64,000 nt of DNA from Epiperipatus broadwayi (lineage: Eukaryota; Onychophora; Udeonychophora; Euonychophora; Peripatidae). The first letter of the stretch is position 1, and each line of letters starts with the position of its first letter. This document shows, piece by piece, positions 12,783-25,699 of this stretch. The notes under the pieces were generated by a model. The model saw only the letters and a list, made by a program, of their open reading frames with translations. It had not been told where the DNA came from and ran no database searches. The position numbers were made by a program, and so were the translations under genes. The stretch lies in assembly GCA_028023455.1 (NCBI GenBank), contig JAQFVV010006199.1, forward strand, positions 682,001 to 746,000, read 5' to 3'.

Positions 12783-14185
12783 GCTAGCATTGAATGTTAT
12801 ATAAATTTTTATTTTATTTATTATTACTAGTATAGTGCTAGGCAGTATTTAATTGTATATATATTAATGTCTGCTGAAAACTAGACTTTCTAATGCCAAT
12901 AATTCTCTTAGTATAGATTGTTTTTATCAATAACATTCTAGAAGTGAACAGAGTTTTATATTACCACTTATATCCAATACACATTTTTTTATTGTTTTTA
13001 TCCCTTTTTTGTTCTGTTTTCAATACTCATAATTGTCATTATTTTCATAAAGGATGTGTCAATGTTCATTATTGTTTCTTTATTTCTAAGACATTGTTAA
13101 TCTAATTTCATTTCTTTTTAAAGTAAATATAACTATATTTCCTCATTTTTTTTAAATATTGATTTATTCTTAATCTTAAAATAAGTCTCCAGCCTATTGT
13201 TTTAAGACTCCAAGTTTCTTATATAGAGCTGTACCTCAGATAAAAGAATTACATTTTTTTCTGAATTCAAAATTCATTTCCCCATTAAATAATTATAATC
13301 TCTTATAAAAAATCTACTTCAATACTTGAAACTGTTCTCAATATATATATATTCACTCTTACCAAGTACTTGTATATTTTTTGAGTTCATGTGTATAATA
13401 ATATTTTAAATCTTTTCTAATATTATAGTCTCTAATGATGCCATAATATTACCTCTCCAGTTAAGCAAAAAAAAAAAAAAACCTAATGGCTGAAATATTT
13501 TAATGTTTCTTTTTTTTTTTTTTTACTTAAGAGAAAGAAAGAGTTCTTATTGAGAACTGTAATAATTTCATCCACATGGTGAGTGATTGATGACTTGTTG
13601 CAGAAGAAAAAATTACTTTGATATGTCTAGATATGTTATAATACTCTTTTTTTTAAATGACTTATTAAGCTAATTTTATACAAAACTTAAGATTAAGTGC
13701 AAAATTTAAAACTTGATTTTTAAAAGTGTAGATTTAAAATTAGAGTTATTATAAAAGAGATTCTCTTTTAATTGCATTGAGAAATGTGTGTGATATTGTG
13801 GTAATTTATTATAATAGTTAGAGATGTAAACATCTTTTTTTTTAATTATCAAAAAAATTATCTGAATTGCAGTTTATCCTTGTAATCTGAGAATAGATAA
13901 GTTTTCTGGCACCAATTCATTGAAAGCACTTTGAGTGGATATGGAGTAATGAAATAAGAAGCTATTATAGATTATAAGTAAACAGTTTTATTACTTATTC
14001 ACATGATTGTAAATGAATGAATGCACAAATAATAATGAAATCAGAGATAATCTTATAATGTGAAATTATATGCACATTTTCTGAACAAAGGTAGGTTAAT
14101 GTGAATAAGTAACATTACTTATTCTTCATAACATCGCCAATCACTGAACAATAAATTTTCATGTATTTAGAACTGAATCACAAAT
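12783..14185. other. AT-rich unassigned DNA
   Basis: There is no gene signature. A and T runs occur near 13468-13481 and 13509-13524. A short inverted pair of the sequence ttacttattcac is present near 13992 and 14102. The rest shows nothing recognisable. Confidence 0.5.
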
Positions 14186-14282
14186 AATGTGGCCTTGTGG
14201 TTAGCATACCTGCCTTCCAAGCAGCTGGCCCAGATTTGCTTCCCGGTCAACACTTTGACACATAAAAATAATAATAATAATT
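14186..14282 (+). repeat. tRNA-Gly(UCC)-derived SINE-like copy
   Basis: The stretch reads as a tRNA-Gly: A box tggccttgtggttagcat, anticodon arm ctgc-cttccaa-gcag with a TCC anticodon, then a degraded T arm (agatttgcttcc instead of ggttcgattcc) and gtcaacactttga. The 5' acceptor strand is missing or diverged. A (taa)n tail follows at about 14262-14281. It has the same tRNA source as the copy at 664-730, but with a different tail type. Confidence 0.75.
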
Positions 14283-14389
14283 TTAAGTTTATATAACTTC
14301 TTTTCACAATATTATCCACCTCATTGATCACAATTATTCTTTTTACCCTAGAATGTTATAAGAATTAGATGTTTTCATTATTAAACCCC

Positions 14390-14605
14390 CATGTAGTTCT
14401 ACTAGAAGAATTGCAATGAAAGTACTGTCTGTTATAATTAGTGATAGAATTTTTTTTTATTGACTGATCAATTGTTTTGTGACTTTTTGGTGTGTATAAA
14501 CCTGACTACTTTCATTGTAATTCTTCTAGTAGAACTACATGATAGAAATAATTTTTTATTGACTACTCACTTTTGTGACTTTTTGGTATTTATAAACCTG
14601 ATTTT
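14390..14605. repeat. Inverted repeat with nested direct repeat (MITE-like)
   Basis: The arms 14390-14424 and 14507-14541 are almost perfect reverse complements of about 35 bp, beginning catgtagttctactagaaga. Next to each arm on one side is a direct repeat: gatagaattttttt...gactttttggtgtgtataaacctga, and again from 14541 to about 14603. This mixed direct and inverted layout suggests a small terminal-inverted-repeat element that was partly duplicated. No target duplication was identified. Confidence 0.75.
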
Positions 14606-17600
14606 ATACACATACATACACAAAGAGACTCTTGGTTAGTATGTTAGCATGATATATCTATGACACATTTAAATCAGATGGAAATTGGGCATTTGTTTAT
14701 GGAGTGGGAAATTTATGTCAGCTCATAGACAGCCCAGTTCATAATTCAAGAATGGTTGTTGAGCATTATTTTGGTAAATGGGTATTTAGTTATTCAAAAT
14801 TGGTGATTAAGATCAAAGATCCCACCATAATCAAGATTGGTTGCATTTAACTATCATTGTGGTGACTATAAAAAAATTATATGATTATAATATGATACAT
14901 CTTTCATAATTGATAAATGACTTAATTTTATCCCATTCTCCTTTTTCACATATATAAATTACTAATTAAATACTGCACTGAAATGCAATAAGGTTGAATA
15001 ATGTTTATTTTACCATCTACATAAATTTATAATATTTTAAATGACAATATTTGATATTACATATGTGTAACATAATAAAATAAAAAGTACAATTAACCAA
15101 ATGAGTATCATTAATGCAATACCTTGTACTGTTTAGTGAAGTGGTAGTAAGTTCAATTTGAGTGAACCTTATCAAAAGTGAACAACTTATTGACCACCCT
15201 AAACTTTTACTAACCAACTGATAATTTCATATGAAAAAATGAAATAATAGAGATGTAAATAGTTGCAAATATGTTTTATTTTATAGATATACTCACACAC
15301 ACACACCTTCATAAGTATAAATGAGATACATAGGTGTCGTTATTTAGATAAGATGTATGTGTATTTTGTGATTTATATTTAACATTAAAACTTTACAATT
15401 AAACCTGTGAATGGATTTGAAACTTTTTGTGAATGGGATTTGTTTTATTGTTGTTTGAAACTGTTCATCATGGGAATTTTATTTCGCTGTTTTGTAAAAG
15501 TTGGTTTTAATGTGAACCAGAGATTTGTTAAAAACTAACCAAATAAAATCTGTCAAATTCAACCCTTTACTTGTACACAAGTTAGAGTTTAGAATTTATA
15601 AGAAATATCAAATATAAACATAGTTTTAGTTAATATAATAATTTTTATTATTATTTCTTTTGTAGCCAAGTGGGAGAGAACAGTATTTTCTAATCAAATC
15701 AATGATTTAAGATGTTTTAGAAAATAAAAAAAGTCGATGAAGGAGAATAAAAAAGAGAATTGTAAAGAAAAAGGGAAAGTTATAAAAATCCTTAGATTAG
15801 GATTAAAGAAAATCTTTAAAGAAATAGTGCCCAGAATGTGACTAATTATATACATCAAGACTTAAAATTGATTTATAATCATTAATTACTACTATATGAT
15901 ATTCAAAGAGTAATTAACGAATCAATAGTTAGAAAAAAATAGAAATGAAATTATTTAGCAGAATTGTAAATTCATCTTGTTCTTTTATTTATCACTGGCC
16001 ATTTGACTAAGTGCATAGCTGAATTTGTATTATTGTCTTAGAAATTTGGGTATTATATCTTCTTCACTTGAACAATTTTTATGGAGTGATGAAAGAAAAA
16101 TTTTGCTTCTTCATTGTTTTTTAAAGTCTGTGTTTAATTTTTTGCACTTTTATTCAGAGATACTCTAAATTATTCCTTCTTCATTGTTGATGAAGACAAT
16201 AGATGCTGTATTGAATTTTTGAAGAATTGACTTGAAACATAGTTTTCACAATAACTTTAGTTTTAATAATATTAGAGCAAAATTCCAGAAAATAGAAATA
16301 CCAAGAAAAAAAAATCTAAGACAGTTAGTGATTATCATTTATAAATGGGGCTAGGGGTGAATTTCAATATCTTGAAGAATTATTACCTTATTGTTTGTTC
16401 ATAATTTTTAATTTATGATAACTAAGTTTTTAAATTATATTTTTATTGATAATTTTATTGTATTCTTCATAAAATTCTCATTCAAAACATATATAATATT
16501 TCTTACCTGAGATAATTCATTGCTTCAATACATACAAAAATAGGAATATGAAAATAACTTCATTTTTACTTGTACTCCAGAGGTTGAAAAGTCTCAAGGT
16601 GTTTATAAGAAAAATGTTTCTCCATCTAATTAAAGATAAAAAATAATAATCAAACAATACTTACTGTAAATGAAGTGTTATGAAATTATCTTTAACAAAT
16701 TATAATAAATCAAATAAAATAAAATGCAATCAGTATAACATTATAAAAAAAGGAGACTGGGTGGGATAAAATCAATTAATATTACTTACTACTATAAATA
16801 CTATAAAGAAATAAAAAGGTATACATTTTGAAATTCAAATTAGATTATTATGGTAATATACACATGTATGTACATCATAAAACTGTAGTATGTATATATG
16901 TATACATCACACAAATTCTTCTGCTAAAAGCTATGAAAGTTTGATATCCTGATAAACAAGATGCATTATAGATTTGAGTTCTAAGTTTCTCATTACTCAC
17001 TCAACTTTTAATATACCAACTCATTAAGAACATCATCATCATATTGAATAACCATTGCCAATAGAGAAAACATGATAATCAAAATAATATTCATTCAAAT
17101 GATAAAAACAGCTTATAAATTTAGAATCTGCAATAATTTCTCACTTCAAGATGAAGTCAGTCAAAGATTTTTAGAAAAGAAAAATATGTGCACATAATTC
17201 TTTTTTTATAATTCCATATCTAGAACTAAATATGTTTTTATTTTTTACTAAAAAGTTTAAAAAATTTAAGGCACATATTTATAAAAAAGATTGTTTTTAA
17301 ATTCTACTTTTTTCATGGTATAAGTCTTACTGATGAGCATACTTATTCATACTATCTAATAAATGCTAAATATTATATATTATTTTATATTATTGAATAT
17401 TGTTATTAATAAAAGATAATATATTCCAAACATTCTGTTTACCAATTGGCAAAAGTAATCAGAAATGAGGCTGACACAAAATTCTAATAAGGGAGGCAAT
17501 CACACAGTCATCTGCCTCTCAAATATAAAATGAAATTAATGAAAACACAATTAGTAAAACAAAAATTAATTAAAATAAAGTTACTAAAATAAAAAATTAA

Positions 17601-17629
17601 TAAAAACTAAGTTAGAATAAACTACTAAT
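14606..17629. other. AT-rich unassigned DNA
   Basis: There are only chance frames (for example 15017-15217, minus). A short CA-rich stretch lies at about 15293-15306, with scattered A/T runs. I recognise nothing else. Confidence 0.5.
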
Positions 17630-17812
17630 ATATAGGGTATATGGACACAAACTTTCACACAACTCACCACTCTATCTCATATTGCTGATATACTTGAACA
17701 CATATATGTCAAAAAGATAAATAATCACCAATATACATATTTCATGCTAAACCAGCAATCATCAGTTGGTCCAGGTTATCATTTTTACACATATATGCAA
17801 TAATACAAAAAC
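17630..17812 (-). repeat. Dispersed repeat family A, partial copy
   Basis: The copy shares with 25.7-26.1 kb the ordered blocks ctatctcata, gtcaaaaagataaataatca, tatttcatgctaaaccagca and atcatcagttggtccag. The strand is given in the orientation where its tRNA-like B-box stretch (gttcaaatccc in other copies) reads forwards. Confidence 0.7.
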
Positions 17813-18199
17813 AAAATGCCAGAGAGAAATAAGTTGTAAATAGAATCTTATGGATGTTAATGATTCAGTTTCTATTTGTATTAGTATTAAAACAAATCAA
17901 TATTTTTTTTTATCTACTGCAATGCAGAATAACAAAATTGGTGATACTTTTCATTATCTGTACTATCTGTCACCATGCTAAAATCACTCTATTAAGTTGA
18001 ATCTATCTAAAACATAAAATCAAAAGATTACCAGAGATTGATAGCTTACAAATAATATTCCATGTAAAAAAATATTGGTCATGCTGCAAAGTAATAAACA
18101 AAGAAATAAAAATGCAGCTATAATTACCCATTAGAAATAACTATTCAAAAGTCATATTCTCATCTGAGCATGAAATAGAGGTATCTGAATTTAGAAGCA
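17813..18199. other. Unassigned spacer
   Basis: AT-rich sequence between a family A copy and the piggyBac relic. It could contain the 3' end of the piggyBac element, but no terminal inverted repeat or flanking TTAA pair could be confirmed. Confidence 0.4.
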
Positions 18200-19890
18200 T
18201 TTGGAGCACACATATTAATTCATACTCCTGGTTAATTCATTTGTGATGAAGCTACACAAGGTAATTTTTGGAGTAAAGGTGGTATAACAGAGTTAGGGTT
18301 ATTTGTCATGTTTTGAGTATGATAAAGCAAAGCATCTTGTCTGAGAGTCATTGCAACAAAGTATCAATCCATGTAAATGCTGATCCTGGTAAAAAAAAAT
18401 ACCTGGCTATTTGAGTCATTTTCTCCTTGAATATTATCCATTGATTAACACATGAGTCAAGGCTCTCTGAAATTTTAAGTGAGTTTTAACTTTTAAATGT
18501 TTAGATGCCATATAAATAGAATATAAAATATAAAACTTTAGAAACACCTGTGTCAAAGCAGTGCCAGAATGGTTTCAGGGGCTATTGATTAGACTCTCTA
18601 TCCCAACAATATTGTTTTCACTTTTGATTGACCAAATTGAGCCACCCATATAGCAGTTATACCTTTTTACTGCAGGTAGGCATGGATATAAATTTGTTGT
18701 GATCCATTATTATTTCTTGGAATGAAATATAATTTCTGGAAGGTAGATAACTATAGCAATTGGTTTCTTGTCTATCCAAATAAGAAATTGAAGGCCATTG
18801 TCTTTAACAATGACAAAAGGAGTCTTCTGTTTTCATTTAATTTTTTTATTCACTTCAGTGATGCTATCTTGGAATATCTTTTCTTGTTCTATTTATGGTC
18901 CTACAAAGATATAATTCATTTGCACATAGTTTATTTGCTAGTTGTTAGACTTGAAAAAAAAATCTATCTCAGTAAATAATGTGATGCTGATGCTGTTTTG
19001 CAAGATGTGACAAAACTATTGACACCATTGCATGAGTACCTAGGCATAGGCAAGAATGCACAAAATTCTGTGGGATACCTAACTATTGTGGTATCAGAGT
19101 ACAACACTTGAAATTTCTCTATTGGTTTTGAGGGCTCATATTGACACATGGTATTATGACCAGAAAATTTTGTGATTGTGCCATTAGCTGCAACATCTCT
19201 GTGTATCTGATATGCAGCCTTAAAATTTTTAAGCACTGGTCTTTAATGGGCCTAATTTTATAAATGCAATCAAAGTCAACATTTTTGTTATTCGATATTT
19301 TTTCACTGTCATTAAAAATACAGACACCCTAATAAATTATTAAATCTTTTGAGAGTCGTTATGTTTGCAAAATAAGGCTGCCTTAGACTTGAATCAGAAT
19401 CCTAATGCTCCTTAACTGAACCACATGAACTTTTCTCAAAATTCCCAATACCATTCAAAAAAAAAAAAAATGTAGATAATTTACAATCTGATACATTTTT
19501 CCATTTACACTTTTTTTTTCTTTAGTAGCATATTTATTGGATTCATCAATTATTTTATCATACATGTTCATCAAAAAATAAATTTAAAAAATCTAAAATT
19601 GAACACTCATATGTGATGGGGAACTTCAAACTAGAAGTTTTCAAAAGAATCACCTATATTTTTCTGTTGTTCCATTATGTTAGGTGATATATTTGTATGA
19701 GGGCTTGGTATACTGCTAACTTCAACAGGTACATGTTGTCTGTTCTTTTTTCACCTTCTGACTGGTAAAGAAGCTTCTTCATTTTCCAAGTACAAATTAG
19801 GATTAGATGACCATTTGAATTGCTTATATCAACCTATTTTTGGAATCTAAAGCTCTATAAATTGGAAAATCTTCAATGCTTGAATTCCAG
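18200..19890 (-). pseudogene. Decayed piggyBac-type transposase
   Basis: On the minus strand, translations in shifting frames give a collinear piggyBac (DDE_Tnp_1_7) transposase. From the N-terminal side there are PYFANITTLKRFNNLLG and FNDSEK (19285-19385; the family pattern is RF..LLR.LHFNDN), then YKIRPI, then KFSGHNTMCQYEPSKPIEKF (about 19115-19175; the family pattern is KGR..L.QYMP.KP.K). FLIWIDKKPIAIV follows near 18750-18795, YNCYMGGSIWS near 18625-18660 (family YN..MGGVD) and LKFQRALTHVLIN near 18450. A cysteine-containing C-terminus reads RCFALSYSKHDK near 18305-18340. Stops and frameshifts are frequent. At the first catalytic site the family DES becomes ANGTI-like sequence, and MGGVD has lost its D. 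The N-terminal limit near 19890 is uncertain. Flanking TTAA sites and termini were not resolved. Confidence 0.8.
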
Positions 19891-20469
19891 TTAAAAAAAA
19901 TCCATCATCATCATATTTTATTCATACAATGTAATAAACTGATGGGGAGGGATGAACTTAAGTTAGTAAAATAAATCATAAAACATTCAATTTTTTTTGG
20001 GAGAAAAAGATGGCATATACTATTTTAAAGAGGGGGAAAAACTGTACATAATGATGGTATTGACACATGCATAGTTCATTTGACTTTCCCACAATTTCAA
20101 ATTAAAGATAAAAGTATAATTTTTAAAAATGGGCAATGTTTGCAGTCAGTCAGAAACTTAATATAATATAATTTTTGTTTTATTTTGTAGACATTGCATC
20201 AATATTCATCTGATTAATCTATCATCTACTGGGTGACTACATGGATTAACTATGAACTGAATGTTTGGAAAAAAAACATAAGTTTACGCAGAATTTCTTA
20301 ACTTCATGATTGGAACCCTAGGTAATAGTCACAACAGGTGACTTTTTTAAGGATCATGCTGCAAAATGTATTGAAAAGCTTATTTTTCTTTTCAGAAATG
20401 ATTTACTATTATTTACATTCCATTTTTTATGTAATAAATAAATTAAGTCAATCATATCAGTTTATTTCA
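19891..20469. other. Unassigned DNA next to piggyBac relic
   Basis: There is no coding signature. It may contain the 5' untranslated part and terminal repeat of the piggyBac relic. I could not match the two ends by eye. Confidence 0.4.
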
Positions 20470-20815
20470 ATGTAGATTGGAATTGTTAAATGCAAGGTAA
20501 ACATAAGCTAAGAATAATAATGTTACTTTCACTTGCTGTTTGTTACTGATTCAAAGTACCTCCAACTTTTAATTTATATTAATAGTTCAACATTTTTTTT
20601 AATGATGTAATATAAAATTATTCAGGTGATCAGAAAGAGTAGATTAGAATGTTGTTGTTTAGTGCAAAGTATATAGTAAGCTGAGAAGAATTATGTTAAA
20701 TTCATTTGCTGTTTGTTAATGATTCAAAGTACCTCCAACTTTTATATTAATAGTTAAAAAAATTTTTTGATGTTGTAATGTAAAATTATTCAAGTGAACA
20801 GTAGAAGTACTAAGT
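20470..20815. repeat. 173-bp tandem duplication (two copies)
   Basis: The two units (about 20470-20640 and 20643-20815) share tgctgtttgtta, gattcaaagtacctccaact and taaaattattca in the same order, 173 bp apart. Substitutions and small indels separate them. No coding content was seen. Confidence 0.8.
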
Positions 20816-21394
20816 TATATTTATTGTTCTTTTTTATATTTTATTTTACTACTTATTATAGCAGATTAATGCATTTACTGTTTTCCATTATTTCAATCTC
20901 CAGCTAATTTTCCAGCAAATTTTTTTGAATCATTAAAAAGGTGTTTGAGTTCTCTGACTGACCTTCCATTTTAAGCAATAGCAATAAATCACCAGTGGTG
21001 ATAATTTCTCAATGTTAATTATTTTCTTATGATAATTTATTCTGTGGGAAGTAATAAAATTGTTGTCTTTCATTATTACATAATCTTTTTAGCATTTAGC
21101 CTATGAATATTTATTTCATAATATTACTAAAAGTTAGATATATTAACAATTTATAATAGCATCTCAAAAGCATAGACATACATACACATAATATAAATAA
21201 ATGCGTATAATTAAGCTTATAATGTGTATTAATACAGTAAATATTTTCCTCATTCTTTAAAAATTTAGTTGAGATAATCTAAAGTTGCATACAATTTTCA
21301 AGTATCGTCTGTATTTTGTCTGTGCAGAAGGTTAATGATCTATATCCATATAGGGAGTTTTTCATCCTGCAATAATTTAAATTTGTATATATAT
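20816..21394. other. AT-rich unassigned DNA
   Basis: No gene is visible. A short (TA)n run at about 21386-21400 lies at the 5' truncation point of the following LINE. Confidence 0.5.
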
Positions 21395-22950
21395 ATATAT
21401 TCAAAAAGAGAGATGATATCATGAAATGGGTAGAAGATTTTTATAAAGAATTATATAGTAATAAAGAATAAGTACTTCCTATATCTATTACATCTTCCAA
21501 ATTGCCCAGAATTTTAAATGAAGAAGTGAGACATATTAAAAGAAGCAGGTGAAGAAATGAATTTTTTTTTTTAGTAAAGTTATATACCAAATGTCTAAAT
21601 GGTAAAGATGTACCAGATGATTGCAAGAATGCAGTATTAATATTAATATTTAAAAAAGGTGATAAAGAAGATATTAGAAATTACAGATCTATCAGCCTTT
21701 TATCAGTTTTATACAATTTTTTTTACCAAGATAATTACAACTCGTCTACAGAGAACATTGGATTTCCACCAACCAAGAGAACAAGCTGGATTTAAAAATG
21801 GTTTTAGTACAGTAGATCATATCCAGGTATTGAGAGAAGTTATAGAAAGGACAAATGAATATGAGTTGCCATTATGCTTTGGATTTGTAGATTATGAAAA
21901 GGCATTTAATTCTATAAACATTTCTTCAGTGATTAAAGCATTGGATCATCAAGGTATAGATCCAGAATATTGTCATATTGTAAAGAATATTTATAAAAAT
22001 GCAACAGCAACAATTAGATTAGATAATGATACTGGGAAAGTCAACATTGAGAAAGGTGTAAGACAAGGTGATTCCATATCTCTAAAACTTTTTACAGCAG
22101 TGCTGCAAGAAGTATTTTGTGGATTAAAATGTGAAGTTAAAATAGTGAAAGTAATTGGAGATTATTTAAGTCATTTAGATTTTGCAGATGATGTTGTTGT
22201 TTTTGCAAATAATGCTTTAGAGCTGCAGGAAATGTTGCAGGAGTTATCAGATGAAAGTAGGACTAAAGATTAATGTTAAAAAGACTAAAGTAACGTTTAA
22301 TGGATTTTCTCAAAATATGAAAATAAAGATTGATTATGATGAGTTAGAAGAAGTTAACTGTTACAAATACCTTAGTCAGATTATTAATACAGATGGAAAT
22401 ATAATGAATGAAATTAATCATAGAATTAAACTTGGTTGGAGTGCTTTTGGTAGAAATAACTTGATACTAAAAGGAAATATGCCTATGTGTTTGAAAAGGA
22501 AGGTTTTTAATAAATGATGTGTTTTACCAGTTCTTACTTATGGATCTGAGACTTGGACTCTTAGTAGAAGAGCAATACAGGGACTTCAGACCACTCAAAG
22601 AAGTATGGAGAGATGTATGTTCGGAGTAACAAGAGATTGAAAATGCAATATATGGGTAAGAGAACAAACAGGTGTTACTGACCTCATTGAAAAAATTAAA
22701 AGACTGAAGTGGAGTTGGGCTGGACATATTGCTAGAAGAGATGATAATAGATGGACTGTTGAAATTTTAATATGGATTACAAGAGATTGTAAAAGACTCA
22801 GAAAGAGACCACATGTGAGATGGATGGATGAAATAAGAAAGTATGCAGGGGTGATGTGGAATAGAGAAGCTAAAGATCGGAGATGGATTGAATTTGGAGA
22901 GACCTTCATCCTGCAGTGGATTGATAATCGTTGATGATAATGATATATCC
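21395..22950 (+). pseudogene. 5'-truncated RTE-like LINE, reverse transcriptase and C-terminal region
   Basis: The element begins inside the reverse-transcriptase region with no endonuclease. A frame reading KKGDKEDIRNYRSISLLSVLY (21654-21716) is shifted at a T run (21717-21724) into the main frame, open to 22273. That frame contains motif A FVDYEKAF (D78 counted from 21659), motif B GVRQGDSIS and motif C FADDVVVFA (D177, D178), so the catalytic triad residues are still present. A second shift near 22252 leads into GLKINVKKTKV, and stops interrupt at 22515 and about 22639. The C-terminal part holds VLPVLTYGSETWTL, the block WSWAGHIARRDDNRWT, and ends FILQWI near 22923. A tgatgataatgata-like tail follows. 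This layout is common in RTE-type LINEs of invertebrates. It is dead, but clearly younger than the relic at 3.7 kb. Confidence 0.9.
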
Positions 22951-24394
22951 AATTTTTAATACAATAAATAATTTAAAATAATATTTATGTATGATACTTA
23001 TAATTATGATTAATGTATGACTCTGAGATAGAAAAACTTAATTGTGAGTACCCATATATTTAATTTTCAAATGAAGCAAAAACAAAACATTTAATTTGGA
23101 CATTTGAAATGAAATGATTATATTATTTACCATCTGAATTATACTTAATTACTAATAAAGTATTTTAACTATGTAGGTCTATAATTATATATATTTTTAT
23201 TTTACAAGAGGACTAGAGCTAAAATCCACTGTTGCATCTACCGTAATAATTGGTAGCTGTATTTCTGTCCACTGTTCTATTACTGTGTAGTTTCTAGGGG
23301 GAATGGGAGATTGAGTAATTTTTAAGCAGTATAGTAATAGATTGAGACAATAAATTTATTAAATTGATCATAGTGAGATTTTTTTTTTTTTAATTTTTTC
23401 AACTGATATTCACTCTCAGAAACTTCTTAGTTCGTATTGTACTTATTTCATTGATATGTAAACGAAGAGAGTAGACTGTTCTTATGAATAACATCAACAA
23501 GTCTATTTTTTAAATGAAATAAATTGACCATATTTTATTGCTATTTAATTAATTTGAGTAATCAGAATGACAAAATAGTTCTTTAACTATATTTTAAATA
23601 TGGTAGCTATACATACACATAGTATACTACTAAGACTATTTTACAAAACAATATCTAAAATTGGTACATTTAAAATTTTACTTGAATGGTTTATTTAATG
23701 GGATGGGTTTCTTTGATCTTAGCGGCCCCTTTTGTTTTATAAAAATATATTTAAAAAATATTCAAAGTATATATTATAAATATTAAAATGACTTTTTTTT
23801 TTTTTGAAATTTTGTATAGGAGCTAAAAATGCTAATTACATCAGTGTTTACTGTTTATTTCCTGTAAAAAAAAAAAAACAATAACATAAAAACAAGCAAT
23901 GATCTTGTTTGTCTATACTGAAAAGTTTTCTAAAACTGAAAAATAGCACACACAAGTAAGCGATACATCTAGCGGCGGAATTGAATGGCAAATTAAATCT
24001 GTGGCTGTATTTAATAAATTATTTATCAGAAATAAAATTTTGATTTATAATTTATTATTTTTTAATTACTATGCTGTTTATTCTTCATTTACACCGAAAA
24101 GCTGTGATTGATTGATGACCTGAAGTTACAATTTAATAACCAGCTTATTAACATATTTCTGAAGTAGAAATTTTAATAATAATTTTGCTCGATTGGAAAA
24201 CAAAAATGAATTTGTTCTAAATACTGCACAAACTCCGTGTATATATCTATTGAACTTAAATAATTATTATACTGAAGTTAATGATTTGGAAATTACTAAG
24301 GTTTTTTTTTTTTTTAAAAAAGTTATCATTTAAACTATTGTATGAAGTATATGAAATGGTTTTATATATATAAATAGTAAAATATTATTTAAGT
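22951..24394. other. AT-rich unassigned DNA
   Basis: There is no gene signature. T or A runs occur at about 23380-23391, 23792-23805 and 23866-23878. Slightly less AT-biased sequence near 23200-23300 and 23940-24000 showed no recognisable motif. Confidence 0.5.
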
Positions 24395-24487
24395 AAAGGG
24401 GTTTGAACTTAGGATTTTTCAGTCTACATTCGTCTTCCACTCTATCTCAAGCAACTGATACACTTGACCACATACATGCAAAATATT
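24395..24487 (-). repeat. Dispersed repeat family A, tRNA-like portion only
   Basis: A short copy with blocks gtttgaactt, cactctatctcaag and actgatacacttgaccacata, collinear with the start of the copy at 25.7 kb. Confidence 0.65.
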
Positions 24488-25451
24488 ACCCTAAATTATG
24501 TAATAATTTATATTAAGTATTAAATAGACAGACATCTTAAGGTCACTGTTTGATTTCTGAAATAGTTTATTATATTTTATATATCTATATAGTGCTTGCA
24601 TGTTTACATTAAATGAATTTTCTGGAAATTAAGTTTGTTGGATCAACATACTTTTCTAGCAGTTATTATTATGATTAAAACTTATCATAAAAGCAATGAT
24701 TACTAACATTATGTTCTTATGATGTTAAAATTTACTCATCTATTTTGCATATTCAGGTTTTAGTGGGATATATGTATGTTAAATAACTAGATAATAGCCA
24801 AGTAATAATTTATTGTTGATAGTAGTTCACAATATATAATGTCAAAATATAGCCAGTTCCTTTATCTGACAATTAAATAATAAAATGATTAATAATCATG
24901 TGATCAGTTTGTCAAAGGTGATGAAGATTGTCAAAGAGAGCAAAGTAAAAAGGCGATGAAAGATAACATTTTATTAATAACAACAAAAAAAGATTATCAA
25001 ATAATGTTTTATTCAGGAAGGTATTCTCAAAGATAATCATTTGTAAGGATTAAGCTCAGCCATATCATAGTTGGATATTATATATGTATTATCTAATGAC
25101 ATAATGAAAGTTGAACAATTTCATCTTTGTTATTTGTATGTGAAGTATGTCTAATCTGATCAAGAATTCACTTATTCGTTTTTTGTTTTTGTTTTTTTGC
25201 CATGAATTCTTAAAAATCTTTTCCAGCAACATCAATCAAAAATTTTCATACTTTTCCTATCTTTTGTAACTGTTATATTTTTGCATCCACAAAAGTCACA
25301 GGAAACATTCCAGTTTGAATAATCCAATCTTTGCTTTTCCACATATATTCCTATATCTAAAAATCTTTTTCATATTTTGCACAGTGATTTTTTTACAATG
25401 TTAGAGTATGATGAATTTTTGATTATCCATCTGTTTGTTCATGAATTCAAA
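24488..25451. other. AT-rich unassigned DNA
   Basis: I see nothing coding and no repeat that I can assign. Confidence 0.5.
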
Positions 25452-25535
25452 TGGGTGGGTGAGATCTATATTATGAGGTAATAAATTGAGTTAGAGTGGG
25501 TGGGAGCTATATTATGAGGTAATAAATTGAGTTAG
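25452..25535. repeat. 41-bp tandem duplication
   Basis: Two adjacent units each contain gtgggtg(a/g)ga...ctatattatgaggtaataaa and ttgagttag, about 41 bp apart, with one or two changes. Confidence 0.85.
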
Positions 25536-25699
25536 TAATAATAATAACAAAAATAAGTTCTTGACAATTCTAATCTCATTTCTGGAAGTTAAAAATATTA
25601 CTTTTATTATTCTAATGTCAGCCTAGAATTTTATAAATATACTATTATTATAGGAATAAATTCAAGGAATATTTTTTTTATTCCTACTTTTCTTTATTA

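Noticed and set aside
22524-22952. Three minus-strand frames over the RTE-like LINE
   Set aside because: They are antisense shadows of the LINE C-terminal coding region.
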